A stretch of DNA of 64,000 nucleotides from the NCBI GenBank assembly GCA_022509185.1, contig JAFLTS010000004.1, forward strand, positions 59,574-123,573. Direction: 5' to 3'. Made by a program: the position numbers and the translations under genes. Positions 26,047 through 35,527 of this stretch are shown here, in pieces (the first letter of the stretch is position 1; every line of letters starts with the position of its first letter). Origin of the DNA: Muribaculaceae bacterium (GTDB lineage: Bacteria; Bacteroidota; Bacteroidia; Bacteroidales; Muribaculaceae). Under the pieces are notes generated by a model, which was given only the letters and a program-made list of their open reading frames with translations, did not search any database and was not told the DNA's origin.

Positions 26047-28515
26047 ATGATCTATCCTAAAGATTTTGAAAATAAAACAGGGTTCTATCCTATAAGACAC
26101 CTTCTGGAATCCAAATGCGAAACCGAAATGGGTCGTTTCCTTGTTTCGGAATTAAAATTCATTACGGACTTCTCTAAATTAAAAGATGAACTCGGAGGAG
26201 TGAATGAGATGAAAAACTTAATAAATGCAGGGGTTCAGATGCCTGACTTCATATTTTACAATTTATCTCAATGGCTTAAGGAAGTTCAGGCACCAGGGAG
26301 TTTCTTGAGTTCGGAACAATTATATAAGGGAGCGGAGACGTTACGGACTACTCGAGAGATGCAGAATTTTTTTCATCGGGATGATGCAAAAGATATTTCA
26401 TCTGAAATATTACGAAAAGAATTCATTGGCCTACCCGTTTTTGAATCTGAAGAGAAAGAGATATTCAGATGTGTGGAAAAGGATGGTTATGTGAAAGACA
26501 ATGCTTCACCCGGATTAGCAGAAATCAGACATAATATCGAAAATCTCTCGCGATCCATGCATAAAATTATGCGAAAGGTTCTTGATAATTCCATTTCCCG
26601 AGGATTTATAGAAAAAGATACTACACCGGTGCTGCGCGATGGCAGATTGGTAATACCGGTATCTTCAACCAATAAAAGGGGCATTAACGGAATAGTGCAT
26701 GATACTAGTGCCACAGGCAAGACTGTATTTATAGAACCGGCAGAAGTAGTGGAGGCGGGAAACAGACTCAGAGAGTATCAATCTGAAGAGGAGCAGGAAA
26801 TAATTCGAGTCTTAATACATCTTACAGACTTATTACGTCCTTATCAAGAGGAGATAAAGACGGCTTGTGAACTATTGGCACGATATGATTTTATAAGAGC
26901 CAAGGCTCTTTTGGCAATAGATACGGGAGGTGAGCTACCTGTGATAGAAAAAGAACCTGAGATTGATTGGTATCATGCGGTTCATCCCGGTCTGCTGATA
27001 ACTTTACGTCCCCAGGGAAGGGAAGTAGTTCCCATGAATTTAAAGCTTGATCCGAAAGAAAGAATTCTGGTAATATCCGGGCCTAATGCGGGAGGAAAAT
27101 CAGTGAGCCTTAAGACTGTAGGAGTACTTCAATATATGATGCAATGCGGTTTGTTGCCTACTCTTTATTCGAATTCCCATATGGGTGTTTTTGCCAATAT
27201 TTTTATGGATATCGGAGATGAACAGTCTATGGAAAATGATCTGAGCACTTATTCTTCTCATCTTTCCAATATGAAGGTTTTCCTTCAACATGCAAACAAG
27301 CATACTTTAATCCTGGCTGATGAAATGGGATCAGGCACTGAACCACAGATTGGTGCTGCTCTTGCTCAATCTATTCTTGAAAGATTAGGAGAAAGCGGCT
27401 GTTTCGGCATTATTACCACTCACTACAGCAATCTAAAGATTTTTGCCGAAAACACTAAAGGTTTTGTGAATGGGGCGATGCTTTACGACCGACAACATTT
27501 AAGGCCGACCTTCCAGTTGTCAGTGGGAGAGCCTGGAAGTTCTTTTGCATTAGAGATTGCCAGAAATATTGGTTTACCCCACACTGTGATTGAAGGTGCC
27601 AAGGATTTAGTAGGTTCAGAATACGTTGATTCTGAAAGATTTATTTTGGATATTCAGAGAGATAGACGATATTGGAAAAACAAACGTCTTGAAATAAAGG
27701 AAAAAGAGAACAAGCTAAATCGTCTTTTAGAAGAATATGAAAAGAAGGCAGATGAATTGAAACATCAACGTTCGGAGATTCTAAAGACAGCACGACAAGA
27801 AGCTAAAGAAATATTGCAGGGAGCCAATACCCGCATAGAGAGGTCGATCCATGAAATAAGAAAATCGCAGGCTGATAAGGAAAAATCAAAAATTGTAAGG
27901 AAAGAACTTGAAGAATATAAAAGAGAACTGGAGAATGACAAGGTAGATTCCAATGTTCCCGATGCATTAAAACCTTTAAAACATAAAAGTCGCAAAAGAA
28001 AAAAAGAGGATCATCAGGTAAAAGGTTTTGTGCCTGAGTTATCAAATACTTTCTCAGTGGGCGATAATGTAAAAATGGATAATGGAGGAATCACCGGACA
28101 AATTCTTTCTATAGAAGGGAAGAAAGCCGAAGTAGCCTTCGGAAGTTTACGAACTATGGTGGATCTTTCACGGCTTAAACTCACTTCGGCTCCTAAAGAA
28201 TCTATAAAGAGTAATGTCGTGATAAGTTCCCAATCTATAAGCGACTCAGGAAGTAGGGAAAGGCAACTTAATTTTAAAAATGAAATTGATGTGAGGGGAT
28301 TCCGGGCTGAGGATGCTCTTCAGGCGATTACCTATTTTCTGGATGATGCACTTCAGTTTAATGCATCCAGGGTAAGAATCCTTCACGGAACAGGACATGG
28401 TATTCTGCGAAGCCTGATCAGAGAGCAATTAAAAACAAATCCTGCAGTAAGTTCTTATTATGATGAGGATGTAAGATTCGGAGGAGCCGGTATTACAGTA
28501 GTGGAATTAAATTGA
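26047..28515 (+). CDS. mutS2: MutS2 ATPase/endonuclease with Smr domain
   Basis: MutS2 proteins suppress recombination or act on stalled ribosomes; they are not mismatch-repair enzymes. The 822 residues show the MutS core (FHRDDAKDISSEI to TGKTVFIEPAEVVEAGNRLRE), Walker A ISGPNAGGKSVSLKTVG (about 344-360), Walker B LILADEMGSGTEP, a long coiled coil (about 530-650), a KOW-like segment VGDNVKMDNGGITGQI and a C-terminal Smr nuclease domain with EIDVRGFRAEDAL and RILHGTGHGILR. All canonical domains are present. It is the last gene of the run and is followed by a GC-rich terminator. Confidence 0.95.
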   Translation: MIYPKDFENKTGFYPIRHLLESKCETEMGRFLVSELKFITDFSKLKDELGGVNEMKNLINAGVQMPDFIFYNLSQWLKEVQAPGSFLSSEQLYKGAETLRTTREMQNFFHRDDAKDISSEILRKEFIGLPVFESEEKEIFRCVEKDGYVKDNASPGLAEIRHNIENLSRSMHKIMRKVLDNSISRGFIEKDTTPVLRDGRLVIPVSSTNKRGINGIVHDTSATGKTVFIEPAEVVEAGNRLREYQSEEEQEIIRVLIHLTDLLRPYQEEIKTACELLARYDFIRAKALLAIDTGGELPVIEKEPEIDWYHAVHPGLLITLRPQGREVVPMNLKLDPKERILVISGPNAGGKSVSLKTVGVLQYMMQCGLLPTLYSNSHMGVFANIFMDIGDEQSMENDLSTYSSHLSNMKVFLQHANKHTLILADEMGSGTEPQIGAALAQSILERLGESGCFGIITTHYSNLKIFAENTKGFVNGAMLYDRQHLRPTFQLSVGEPGSSFALEIARNIGLPHTVIEGAKDLVGSEYVDSERFILDIQRDRRYWKNKRLEIKEKENKLNRLLEEYEKKADELKHQRSEILKTARQEAKEILQGANTRIERSIHEIRKSQADKEKSKIVRKELEEYKRELENDKVDSNVPDALKPLKHKSRKRKKEDHQVKGFVPELSNTFSVGDNVKMDNGGITGQILSIEGKKAEVAFGSLRTMVDLSRLKLTSAPKESIKSNVVISSQSISDSGSRERQLNFKNEIDVRGFRAEDALQAITYFLDDALQFNASRVRILHGTGHGILRSLIREQLKTNPAVSSYYDEDVRFGGAGITVVELN

Positions 28516-28527
28516 TATTACCAATGA

Positions 28528-28561
28528 AAAACCCGCCGGATTTCTTATCCCGGCGGGTTTT
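28528..28561. terminator. Bidirectional GC-rich terminator after mutS2
   Basis: A perfect 12-bp inverted repeat AAAACCCGCCGG and its complement, arms 28528-28539 and 28550-28561, with a ten-base loop. It can serve mutS2 on the plus strand and the prolyl oligopeptidase gene on the minus strand. Confidence 0.85.
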
Positions 28562-28580
28562 ATATCCCATATATATTAGA

Positions 28581-30722
28581 TTATTCGGTCTTAGGTTCTA
28601 ATCCCAGATTATTAAAAATAAATGAATAAATATCTGTTGATTCTGCTATTCTTTTTGCTGTAGGTTTACCACCACCATGACCTGCATTAGAATCTATTCT
28701 TATTAATTTTGGCGCATCACCCGTATCTGAAGCCTGCAATTGGGCGGCATATTTAAAAGAATGAGCCGGAACTACTCTATCATCATGATCGGCAGTAGTA
28801 ATCAGAATGGCAGGATATACTGTTCCATCATTCTTTATATTATGTAACGGGGAATAAGAATATAAATATTCGGCCATTTCTTTGGAATCATCACTTCTTC
28901 CATAGTCAGATGCCCAGTTCCAGCCAATTGTGAAAAGATGATACCTCATCATATCCATTACTCCTACCTGAGGGATTGCTACTTTGAAAAGATCAGGCCT
29001 CATATTAACAGTGGCTCCCACCAGAAGACCTCCGTTGCTACCACCCTCTATGACAAGATTATCCGGGGTCGTGTAATTATTGCTGATGAGATATTCTGCT
29101 GCTGAAATAAAATCATTGAATACGTTCTTCTTATTCAATTTTGTTCCTGCCTGATGCCATTCTTCACCGTATTCCGAACCTCCTCTCAGATTAGCTTGCG
29201 CATAAATTCCTCCATTTTCCAACCAAAGGAGTCGACTCGGAGAGAATGTAGGGGTAAGGGAAATATTAAAGCCTCCATATCCGTATAAGTATACCGGATT
29301 CTGGCCATTTTTTTCCATCCCTTTCTTGTAAGTCAGAAACATAGGTATTTTTGTACCGTCGGTAGAAGGATAGAACACTTGCTCAGTGATATAATCGTCA
29401 GGATTAATTCCTCCCACTTCAGTCTGATGAATTAATTTACTCTCACCTGATTTGAGATCCAAAGAATATATGGAAGAAGGTGAGGTAAAAGAGGAAAATG
29501 AATAATAAACTTCATCAGAATCTTTATCAGCAGATATACCTACGGATCCATAAGAAGGCAAAGTAATTTCCCTTATCAAAAGTCCGTCAGGATCATATTC
29601 ATAAAGTTTGTCGGATGCATCTTTTTCAATCTGGACAAGTAATCTGCCGCCTGCCGGATAAACTCCCTTTATTACAGAGTCACCTTGAGGTATCACTTCT
29701 TTCCAGTTTTCTTTTGCCGGATTAGAAAGATCTACTTTCATTACCCGGTTGTTGGGGGCATTATAATTTGTTACTATTAAAGCTTCATTACCCGAAACAT
29801 CAACAATACCGATTTCATAATCTTGTGTTGGTTCCATGGTGACCCAATCTCCTCCGTTTTTCAAGTTCTTGAATATAATTGAATTCCCATTTCCTTGACC
29901 ACTTGCCATAACAAAGAGGAAGTCTTCAGATTCCGGTACGTAGGCTGAATGGAAATGCAAAGGATTCTGCTGGTCTTCATAAACCAATTTATCCTGAGTT
30001 TGAGGGGTACCTAACTGATGAAAGTAAATCTGATGGTTTTCATTAGCGTTTGAAAATTCTTTACCAACTTCCGGTCTAGGATAGGCGCTATAATAAAATC
30101 CGTTTCCAGCCCATTGAGCATCTGTAAATTTAGCCCATTCTATATGATCATCAAGAAGCTTACCAGACTCGGTATCCATCACATAGATTTCATTCCAGTC
30201 TGATCCGCTTCGCGAAATGACGTAAGCAGTGAATTTACCGTCGTTACTCATCATAACACCTTGAAGAGCAACTGTTCCGTCTTCTGAAAGATTGTTTGGA
30301 TCAAGAAAAACTGTTCCTTCTTCATTGGGATTGTCAGTACGATAAAGAACGCTTTGATTTTTCAATCCGTCGTTTTGATAATAATAATACTTTCCATCCT
30401 TTTCTTTTGAAAGAAGTCCGGTCTTTTTATAATTATTGAGGTCTGTAAGTCTCTTTCTTATTTTTTCTCTGTAAGGAATAGCAGAGAGATAAGACTCTGT
30501 TAGGGCATTTTCAGCTTTAACCCATTCTAAGGTGGCAGGAGCAGTGTCGTTTTCCAAAGGTCGATATGGGTCTGCCACAATAAGACCTTCATAATTATCG
30601 GTTACACTATTATCCATTGGGGCCTGGGGATAATTAAGCTGTTGCCGGTTTTGCCCGCAACTAATTGTTATTCCTGCGAGCGTCGCCATAGCTGCGTAAA
30701 TTAAATTCTGTTTTTTAATCAT
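28581..30722 (-). CDS. Prolyl oligopeptidase family lipoprotein (S9A)
   Basis: Serine peptidase cleaving after proline in short peptides. The 713 residues begin with a lipoprotein signal, AGITISCGQ with Cys22, so the enzyme should be anchored in the envelope. Residues about 30-420 form the seven-bladed propeller (YYYYQNDGLKNQSVLYRT near its start). The catalytic domain shows GGSNGG with Ser at about 562, TTADHDDRVVPAHSFKY with the catalytic Asp at about 648, and SNAGHGGGK with His at about 682. The triad is complete. It lies 16 nt behind the Ca2+-ATPase gene and is probably co-transcribed with it. Confidence 0.94.
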   Translation of the reverse strand: MIKKQNLIYAAMATLAGITISCGQNRQQLNYPQAPMDNSVTDNYEGLIVADPYRPLENDTAPATLEWVKAENALTESYLSAIPYREKIRKRLTDLNNYKKTGLLSKEKDGKYYYYQNDGLKNQSVLYRTDNPNEEGTVFLDPNNLSEDGTVALQGVMMSNDGKFTAYVISRSGSDWNEIYVMDTESGKLLDDHIEWAKFTDAQWAGNGFYYSAYPRPEVGKEFSNANENHQIYFHQLGTPQTQDKLVYEDQQNPLHFHSAYVPESEDFLFVMASGQGNGNSIIFKNLKNGGDWVTMEPTQDYEIGIVDVSGNEALIVTNYNAPNNRVMKVDLSNPAKENWKEVIPQGDSVIKGVYPAGGRLLVQIEKDASDKLYEYDPDGLLIREITLPSYGSVGISADKDSDEVYYSFSSFTSPSSIYSLDLKSGESKLIHQTEVGGINPDDYITEQVFYPSTDGTKIPMFLTYKKGMEKNGQNPVYLYGYGGFNISLTPTFSPSRLLWLENGGIYAQANLRGGSEYGEEWHQAGTKLNKKNVFNDFISAAEYLISNNYTTPDNLVIEGGSNGGLLVGATVNMRPDLFKVAIPQVGVMDMMRYHLFTIGWNWASDYGRSDDSKEMAEYLYSYSPLHNIKNDGTVYPAILITTADHDDRVVPAHSFKYAAQLQASDTGDAPKLIRIDSNAGHGGGKPTAKRIAESTDIYSFIFNNLGLEPKTE

Positions 30723-30738
30723 ATTATATTATAGTTAA

Positions 30739-33423
30739 TTATTTTGCAATATAGAGATTAGAAGTATTTTTTTTCTTAAAAAGTCTTATAAGTTCTCCTA
30801 TCCAAAGCACAACAGATGAACAACCTATTATAATCACCCAATCAAGGAATTTCAAAGGAGTGACATTAAAGAAGTTTCTTCCTAATTCTACAATAAGTAT
30901 CTGGCCTCCGAGGATTATACAAGCAATCAATATAAAACTACCACAATTTTTAAAATGGAATGCGGATCTTCCCGTAGCAAATGCTTTAGCATTGAAGAGA
31001 TTCCAAAATTGCAAGAAAACAAATATAGTAAAGAATAATGAAAGTTCATAAGCTGACAGGCCTGTGTTCTCTCCAAAAGGAATACTCCATAGTTGCGTAA
31101 GGCTGGTGAGATTAGTATGTTCGAAATAATAAAGGAACCCAAGAAGGATAAAGAAAAAAATTCCTCCTGTTGCAATTATAAATTTCCACATGCTCTGTGT
31201 AATTATAAAATCTTCGCGTGCCCTCGGTTTTTTCTGCATAACTGTTTTAGCCGGAGGAAGAGAAGCCAAAGCCATCGCTGCGAAAGTATCCATGATAAGG
31301 TTTACCCAAAGCATTTGAGTTACAGTAAGAGGAGACTGTAAACCCATAAAGGCCCCAACCAAAACAATAAGGCAGGCTGCCACATTTACAGTCATTTGGA
31401 AAAGAATAAATCTTTGGATATTAAGATAAAGAGAACGCCCCCACATAACTGCCCTTCCAATAGAGCTGAATGAATTATCTATTATAGTGATATCAGATGC
31501 CTCTTTTGCCACCGAAGTGCCATCCCCCATAGAAAGGCCTACATGAGCCCCTTTAAGAGCCGGTGCGTCGTTGGTTCCATCGCCGGTGACCGCTACAACA
31601 GCATTATTAGCCTGAAGAGCTGCAACCAGACGTTTTTTATCCAAAGGTCTGGCACGCGCAATTATTTTAAGTTTACCCACTCTTTCCTTCAGTTGCTCAT
31701 CGGAAAGTAGAGAAAATTCAGGGCCGGTAATAATATTTTCTTCCGAATCTTCTGAATCTTTCCAAAGACCAATTTGACGAGATATCTCTTTGGCTGTACC
31801 AGGAGTATCTCCTGTAACAACCTTTATTCCGATACCGGCGTTCATCACTTCATTAATCGCCTCCGGTACGTCTGACCTTACAGGGTCAGAGATAGCAACT
31901 ACCCCCATAAATTTCAGGTCTTTTATTATGAGCCCGTTATTATCTATTACCTTTTCTTCCTTTTTCAATTGGCGATATGCGAACCCCAAGGTTCTCATTG
32001 CCTGATTTTGATATATAAGTAACTGGGCATCAATTTCTTCTTTTGTTATCCCTGAAGTATCTGAACATAAGTTGAAAACTATTTCCGGTGCTCCTTTCAC
32101 AAATACTATTGATTCACCATCTGCCTGTCGTACAACTGTAGCCATATATTTTCTCTCTGTTGAGAAAGGCAACTCGTCCACAACGGTAACTTTGGTTCTG
32201 AGCTCGTTATAATCCACACCTTTTTGTCTTAACCAAAGGAGAAGAGCTCCTTCCGTTGGATTTCCCAACACTTGTGGATTATCCTGAGAGATGTCGAGAC
32301 GTGCCGTGGAATTGATAGCGAGACTATCATAAATTATCTTATCTGACGGATTGCCAAAAAATTTGGTTTCCGCAACCTGCATCTGATTTTGGGTCAGAGT
32401 TCCTGTTTTATCAGTACATATTACAGTTATGGCTCCCATTGTTTCACATGCATGCATTTTGCGTACAAGATTGTTGGTCTTCAACATTCTTCTCATTGAG
32501 AAAGCCAATGCCAACGTTACAGCCATTGGTAGCCCTTCGGGCACAGCCACTACAACCAAAGTGACAGCTATCATAAAGCTTTGCAACAAATAAGCGATGA
32601 AGCTTATCCATTGAAAATCGTTTATATTCACTACATACATATAGATCCTTCCTATCACTACCATACCGGCGATGATATAAGAAGCGATAGATATAAGTTT
32701 CCCAAGGCCTTCAAATTGCTCGGTAAGTGGAGTTTTTACCCCATCGTCAATCTGAGCAGCTTCAAATACTTTACCATTTTCAGTTTTATCACCAACTGCT
32801 GTCACTCTGAGCACTCCATGACCTTCCATGATTTTAGTGCCTCTCATCGCATGGTTTGAGGGGAATGTAGCTTCAGAATCAAAATATGTCTTGTCAGTTG
32901 TCTTGTGGGCTATAGGTTCACCTGTTAGAGAAGATTCATCGATATTGAGTGAAATGGCTTCCAGGAGTTCTCCGTCAGCAGGAACTTCTTCTCCCGTATT
33001 GAGTATGACTATATCACCAACTACAATATCTTTCTTTGGAACCTGTGTAGCGCGGCCGTTTCTTAAAACAGTAACAGGCTCGTCATCATTCACTTTGTTA
33101 AGAATTGCAAATTCTTTATCAGCTTTAGCCTCGAAAAAGAAAGAAAGCCCTGTAGCCAGGAAAATTGCAATGAAGATTCCGATTGGTTCAAAAAACACTT
33201 TAAAACCTGATTCGGGGAGCACACAATATTCATATACGGAGATACCGATTGAGAAAGCTCCTGCCACCAGAAGGATTATGATAAGAGGGTCTTTAAATTT
33301 TAATAAGAATTTAAAGAAAAGACTCTCTTTCTTTTTAGGGGTTATTAGGTTGGATCCATGGATTTTACGACTTTCCAGGACTTGATTGTCAGATAGTCCT
33401 CTAAACGAATGAGAATTAGCCAT
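30739..33423 (-). CDS. Calcium-translocating P-type ATPase (PMCA/SERCA-like)
   Basis: The 894-residue P2-type ATPase has the N-terminal cation-ATPase segment (FRGLSDNQVLESRKIHG), the actuator motif SLTGEP (165-170), VVAVPEGLPMAV (about 291-302, a calcium site in helix M4), the phosphorylation site Asp338 in ICTDKTGTLTQ, KGAPEIV, VTGDGTNDAPALKGAHVG, and WVNLIMDTFAAMALA (M6 site with Asn and Asp). This pattern is that of PMCA-type Ca2+ pumps; Mn2+ transport is an alternative. The ATG lies about 14 nt after the terminator T-run of the tRNA gene, and no independent promoter is visible between them. Confidence 0.92.
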   Translation of the reverse strand: MANSHSFRGLSDNQVLESRKIHGSNLITPKKKESLFFKFLLKFKDPLIIILLVAGAFSIGISVYEYCVLPESGFKVFFEPIGIFIAIFLATGLSFFFEAKADKEFAILNKVNDDEPVTVLRNGRATQVPKKDIVVGDIVILNTGEEVPADGELLEAISLNIDESSLTGEPIAHKTTDKTYFDSEATFPSNHAMRGTKIMEGHGVLRVTAVGDKTENGKVFEAAQIDDGVKTPLTEQFEGLGKLISIASYIIAGMVVIGRIYMYVVNINDFQWISFIAYLLQSFMIAVTLVVVAVPEGLPMAVTLALAFSMRRMLKTNNLVRKMHACETMGAITVICTDKTGTLTQNQMQVAETKFFGNPSDKIIYDSLAINSTARLDISQDNPQVLGNPTEGALLLWLRQKGVDYNELRTKVTVVDELPFSTERKYMATVVRQADGESIVFVKGAPEIVFNLCSDTSGITKEEIDAQLLIYQNQAMRTLGFAYRQLKKEEKVIDNNGLIIKDLKFMGVVAISDPVRSDVPEAINEVMNAGIGIKVVTGDTPGTAKEISRQIGLWKDSEDSEENIITGPEFSLLSDEQLKERVGKLKIIARARPLDKKRLVAALQANNAVVAVTGDGTNDAPALKGAHVGLSMGDGTSVAKEASDITIIDNSFSSIGRAVMWGRSLYLNIQRFILFQMTVNVAACLIVLVGAFMGLQSPLTVTQMLWVNLIMDTFAAMALASLPPAKTVMQKKPRAREDFIITQSMWKFIIATGGIFFFILLGFLYYFEHTNLTSLTQLWSIPFGENTGLSAYELSLFFTIFVFLQFWNLFNAKAFATGRSAFHFKNCGSFILIACIILGGQILIVELGRNFFNVTPLKFLDWVIIIGCSSVVLWIGELIRLFKKKNTSNLYIAK

Positions 33424-33437
33424 TTTGGAAAAACTAT

Positions 33438-33465
33438 AAAAAAAGCAGCCACGAAAAGCGGCTGC
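33438..33465 (-). terminator. Intrinsic terminator behind the tRNA gene
   Basis: On the minus strand GCAGCC, a nine-base loop and GGCTGC are followed by seven T (33444-33438). It is well placed to end the tRNA transcript, 8 nt past the tRNA 3' end, and lies directly before the Ca2+-ATPase start codon. Confidence 0.8.
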
Positions 33466-33473
33466 GTTGCTTG

Positions 33474-33547
33474 TGGTCCCTCTTGGGCTTGAACCAAGGA
33501 CTCCCTGATTATGAGTCAGGTGCTCTAACCAACTGAGCTAAGGGACC
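33474..33547 (-). tRNA. tRNA with CAT anticodon: tRNA-Ile2 (lysidine type) favoured over elongator tRNA-Met
   Basis: Read on the minus strand, a 74-nt cloverleaf is complete. Acceptor GGTCCCT pairs with AGGGACC, D stem GCTC/GAGC, anticodon stem CCTGA/TCAGG with loop CTCATAA (anticodon CAT), variable loop GAGTC, T stem CTTGG/CCAAG with loop TTCAAGC, discriminator A. CCA is not encoded. The CAT anticodon fits elongator Met or the AUA-reading Ile2 tRNA after lysidine modification by TilS. The acceptor pairs C4-G69 and C5-G68, reported as TilS identity elements in E. coli, and the likeness to E. coli Ile2 at the 5' end favour Ile2. It is not initiator Met because the G-C pairs typical of the initiator anticodon stem are absent. 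Confidence 0.9.
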
Positions 33548-33587
33548 CCATCACCGATGGCGCTACTGGCGCCTTTCAATGCGAGTG

Positions 33588-33619
33588 CAAAGGTAAGATA
33601 AAATCTGTGATCAAACAAA
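33588..33619 (-). promoter_or_regulatory. Promoter of the tRNA gene
   Basis: On the minus strand TTTG (33619-33616), a 20-base spacer and TACCTTTG (33595-33588) fit the Bacteroidetes consensus of a -33 TTTG and a -7 TAnnTTTG. The tRNA 5' end is 40 nt further downstream. Confidence 0.75.
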
Positions 33620-33732
33620 AAAAATGAGAAAAAAAACAACAGGACAAGAAAAAAGGGAAAAAGCGACTAAGAAATAAACGATAATTAAAACAAATAATGG
33701 AAAGTGAATTAGTGATTTTGTGAAAAACTTAT

Positions 33733-33740
33733 TAATTTTG
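33733..33740 (+). promoter_or_regulatory. -7 promoter box of the TPR gene
   Basis: TAATTTTG matches TAnnTTTG, 55 bases before the ATG at 33796. A -33 element at the right spacing is not clear. The remaining sequence between the tRNA promoter and this box is AT-rich with no other recognisable feature. Confidence 0.55.
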
Positions 33741-33795
33741 CGAAAGACTCGACAAAGCCTGAATAAAGATAGAAAAACCAATAAACCAAAAAATA

Positions 33796-35448
33796 ATGAA
33801 GCTTAATCTCATTCTCACAGCGGCAGTAATAGCCGGTAGTTCCTTCCTGAGTATGGCTCAGACACATAAGGAAGGCGTAGAATATTATCGTGCAGATCAA
33901 TTTAACAATGCAAAAGAGCTATTGACCCGTAACTATAATAACGCCGGCACCGATAAGGCTGTCAGTGAATATTATCTGGGATTGATTTCTCTGGAAGAAG
34001 ATAAGACAAACGAGGCATTGGAACATTTTAATAAGGGTGTTTCCATAAATCCGGAATATGCATATAACTATGTAGGACTCGGTGAAGTGGCATTAAGAAA
34101 CGGCAATAAGAATGAAGCCGGGGAATATTTCAAAGAGGCCAGGAAACGTGCCAAAAATGATGCATCTTTGGATATCGCTATTGCCAGGGCTTATTATAAT
34201 GTGAATCCTACAGCATATGCCAAGGAAATAGATAAGAATGTAAATGATGCTATCAAGCATAGCCCGAAAAATGGAACAGCTTACACCAATCCTGATATCT
34301 ATCTATTTGAAGGTGACCGTAAGAAAGATGCCAAAGATTTTGGTGGTGCAGGCAACCAATATGAAATGGCCACCAGCTATAATCCCAATGCTACCGAAGC
34401 TTATGTGAAATATGCTGAATTGTTTACAATGGTAAATCCCCAGTATGCAATCAACATGCTCAACAACCTTTTGAAAGTGAACCCCAATTCTGCCTTAGGT
34501 CAGAGAGAGTTGGCCAATGCTTACTATAATGCCAAGAAATATAAGGAAGCCGCCACTCAGTATGAGAAATATGTTCAGAATCCCAATCACTTCAAACAGG
34601 ATGAAGACCGCTTAGCTTTCCTTCTTTTCGTAGACGGAGATTATCAGCAGGGTTATGATTTTGCAAGTAAGCTTTTAGCGCAAAATCCACAGAATTTTAC
34701 GGCTCAACGTTTCCAGTTTATGAACGCAGCTCAGATGGAATCTATGAAAGATCAGTTGGTACCCATGGCTGAAGCCTTAGTGGCAGCCCATAAAGCAAAT
34801 CCTGAAAACATTTTTGCCCCGATTGACTATAATTTGATCAGTGATGAACTTTCAAACGCTGGAAAAGCTGATGAAGCACAAGCTTTGTTGGAAGAAGCTA
34901 TAGCCGGAGATCCGACTAACCGTGACTATTACAAGCAACTGGCTTTAGTTTACGTGAAAGAAAACGATATCGTAGGCGCCTCTAAAGCATTTGAAGGATA
35001 TATTAACAATACTGAAAATCCTACTTATAATGATTTGATCCAACAAGCCACTTATGCTTTTTATGCAGGAGTAAGTATGAAGGATAATCCGGAAGAGGCT
35101 CAGAAATATTATGACATGGCAAAGAGTTCATCTGAAAAGGCTGCCACAGCTATGCCCAATGCTCCTAAACCTTCCAAGATAGCCGGAGATATAGCAAAAC
35201 AGCTTGCGCCGGAAGATCAGGTAGCCTCTGTTGCAGTGCCTTTCTATGAAAAATCTATAGAGCTGATAGAAGCAAGTGAAAATCCTTCTCGTTATGCATC
35301 AGATGCTAAGGAGATGTATAACTATATGGGAAACTACTATCTGGATCAAAAAGATGTGCCTACCGCTATAGTATATTTTAATAAATATCTTGAACTTGAT
35401 CCTAACAACGAAGCCTATAGAAAATTCGTTGAAGGCTTGAATAAATAA
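33796..35448 (+). CDS. Secreted TPR-repeat protein upstream of Na+-NQR
   Basis: The 550-residue protein has a signal peptide (cleavage near AGSSFLSMAQ) and many tetratricopeptide repeats along its length, for example SEYYLGLISLEEDKTNEALE, ANAYYNAKKYKEAATQYEKY and NYYLDQKDVPTAIVYFNKYL. No enzymatic domain is visible. It should be periplasmic or surface-associated and act as a protein-binding scaffold. nqrA starts 79 nt downstream, separated only by a hairpin, so co-transcription with the nqr genes is possible. I do not recognise a named family beyond TPR. Confidence 0.8.
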   Translation: MKLNLILTAAVIAGSSFLSMAQTHKEGVEYYRADQFNNAKELLTRNYNNAGTDKAVSEYYLGLISLEEDKTNEALEHFNKGVSINPEYAYNYVGLGEVALRNGNKNEAGEYFKEARKRAKNDASLDIAIARAYYNVNPTAYAKEIDKNVNDAIKHSPKNGTAYTNPDIYLFEGDRKKDAKDFGGAGNQYEMATSYNPNATEAYVKYAELFTMVNPQYAINMLNNLLKVNPNSALGQRELANAYYNAKKYKEAATQYEKYVQNPNHFKQDEDRLAFLLFVDGDYQQGYDFASKLLAQNPQNFTAQRFQFMNAAQMESMKDQLVPMAEALVAAHKANPENIFAPIDYNLISDELSNAGKADEAQALLEEAIAGDPTNRDYYKQLALVYVKENDIVGASKAFEGYINNTENPTYNDLIQQATYAFYAGVSMKDNPEEAQKYYDMAKSSSEKAATAMPNAPKPSKIAGDIAKQLAPEDQVASVAVPFYEKSIELIEASENPSRYASDAKEMYNYMGNYYLDQKDVPTAIVYFNKYLELDPNNEAYRKFVEGLNK

Positions 35449-35468
35449 ACCATAAACCTCCTTTATTA

Positions 35469-35504
35469 GGGATGGATGAGCATGTAGTCATGCTTGTCCA
35501 TCTC
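35469..35504 (+). other. Long RNA hairpin between the TPR gene and nqrA
   Basis: Arms 35469-35484 and 35489-35504 form a 16-bp stem, counting three G-U pairs, around a TAGT loop. No T-run follows, so it is a poor classical terminator. It lies 23 nt before the nqrA ATG and may act as an mRNA stabiliser, processing site or partial terminator. Confidence 0.6.
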
Positions 35505-35527
35505 TATTTAACTCAATCCACTGTTGC

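Noticed and set aside
32828..33385. 185-residue plus-strand open frame opposite the Ca2+-ATPase
   Set aside because: The ATPase motifs run through this stretch on the minus strand; the opposite frame is a codon-bias shadow.
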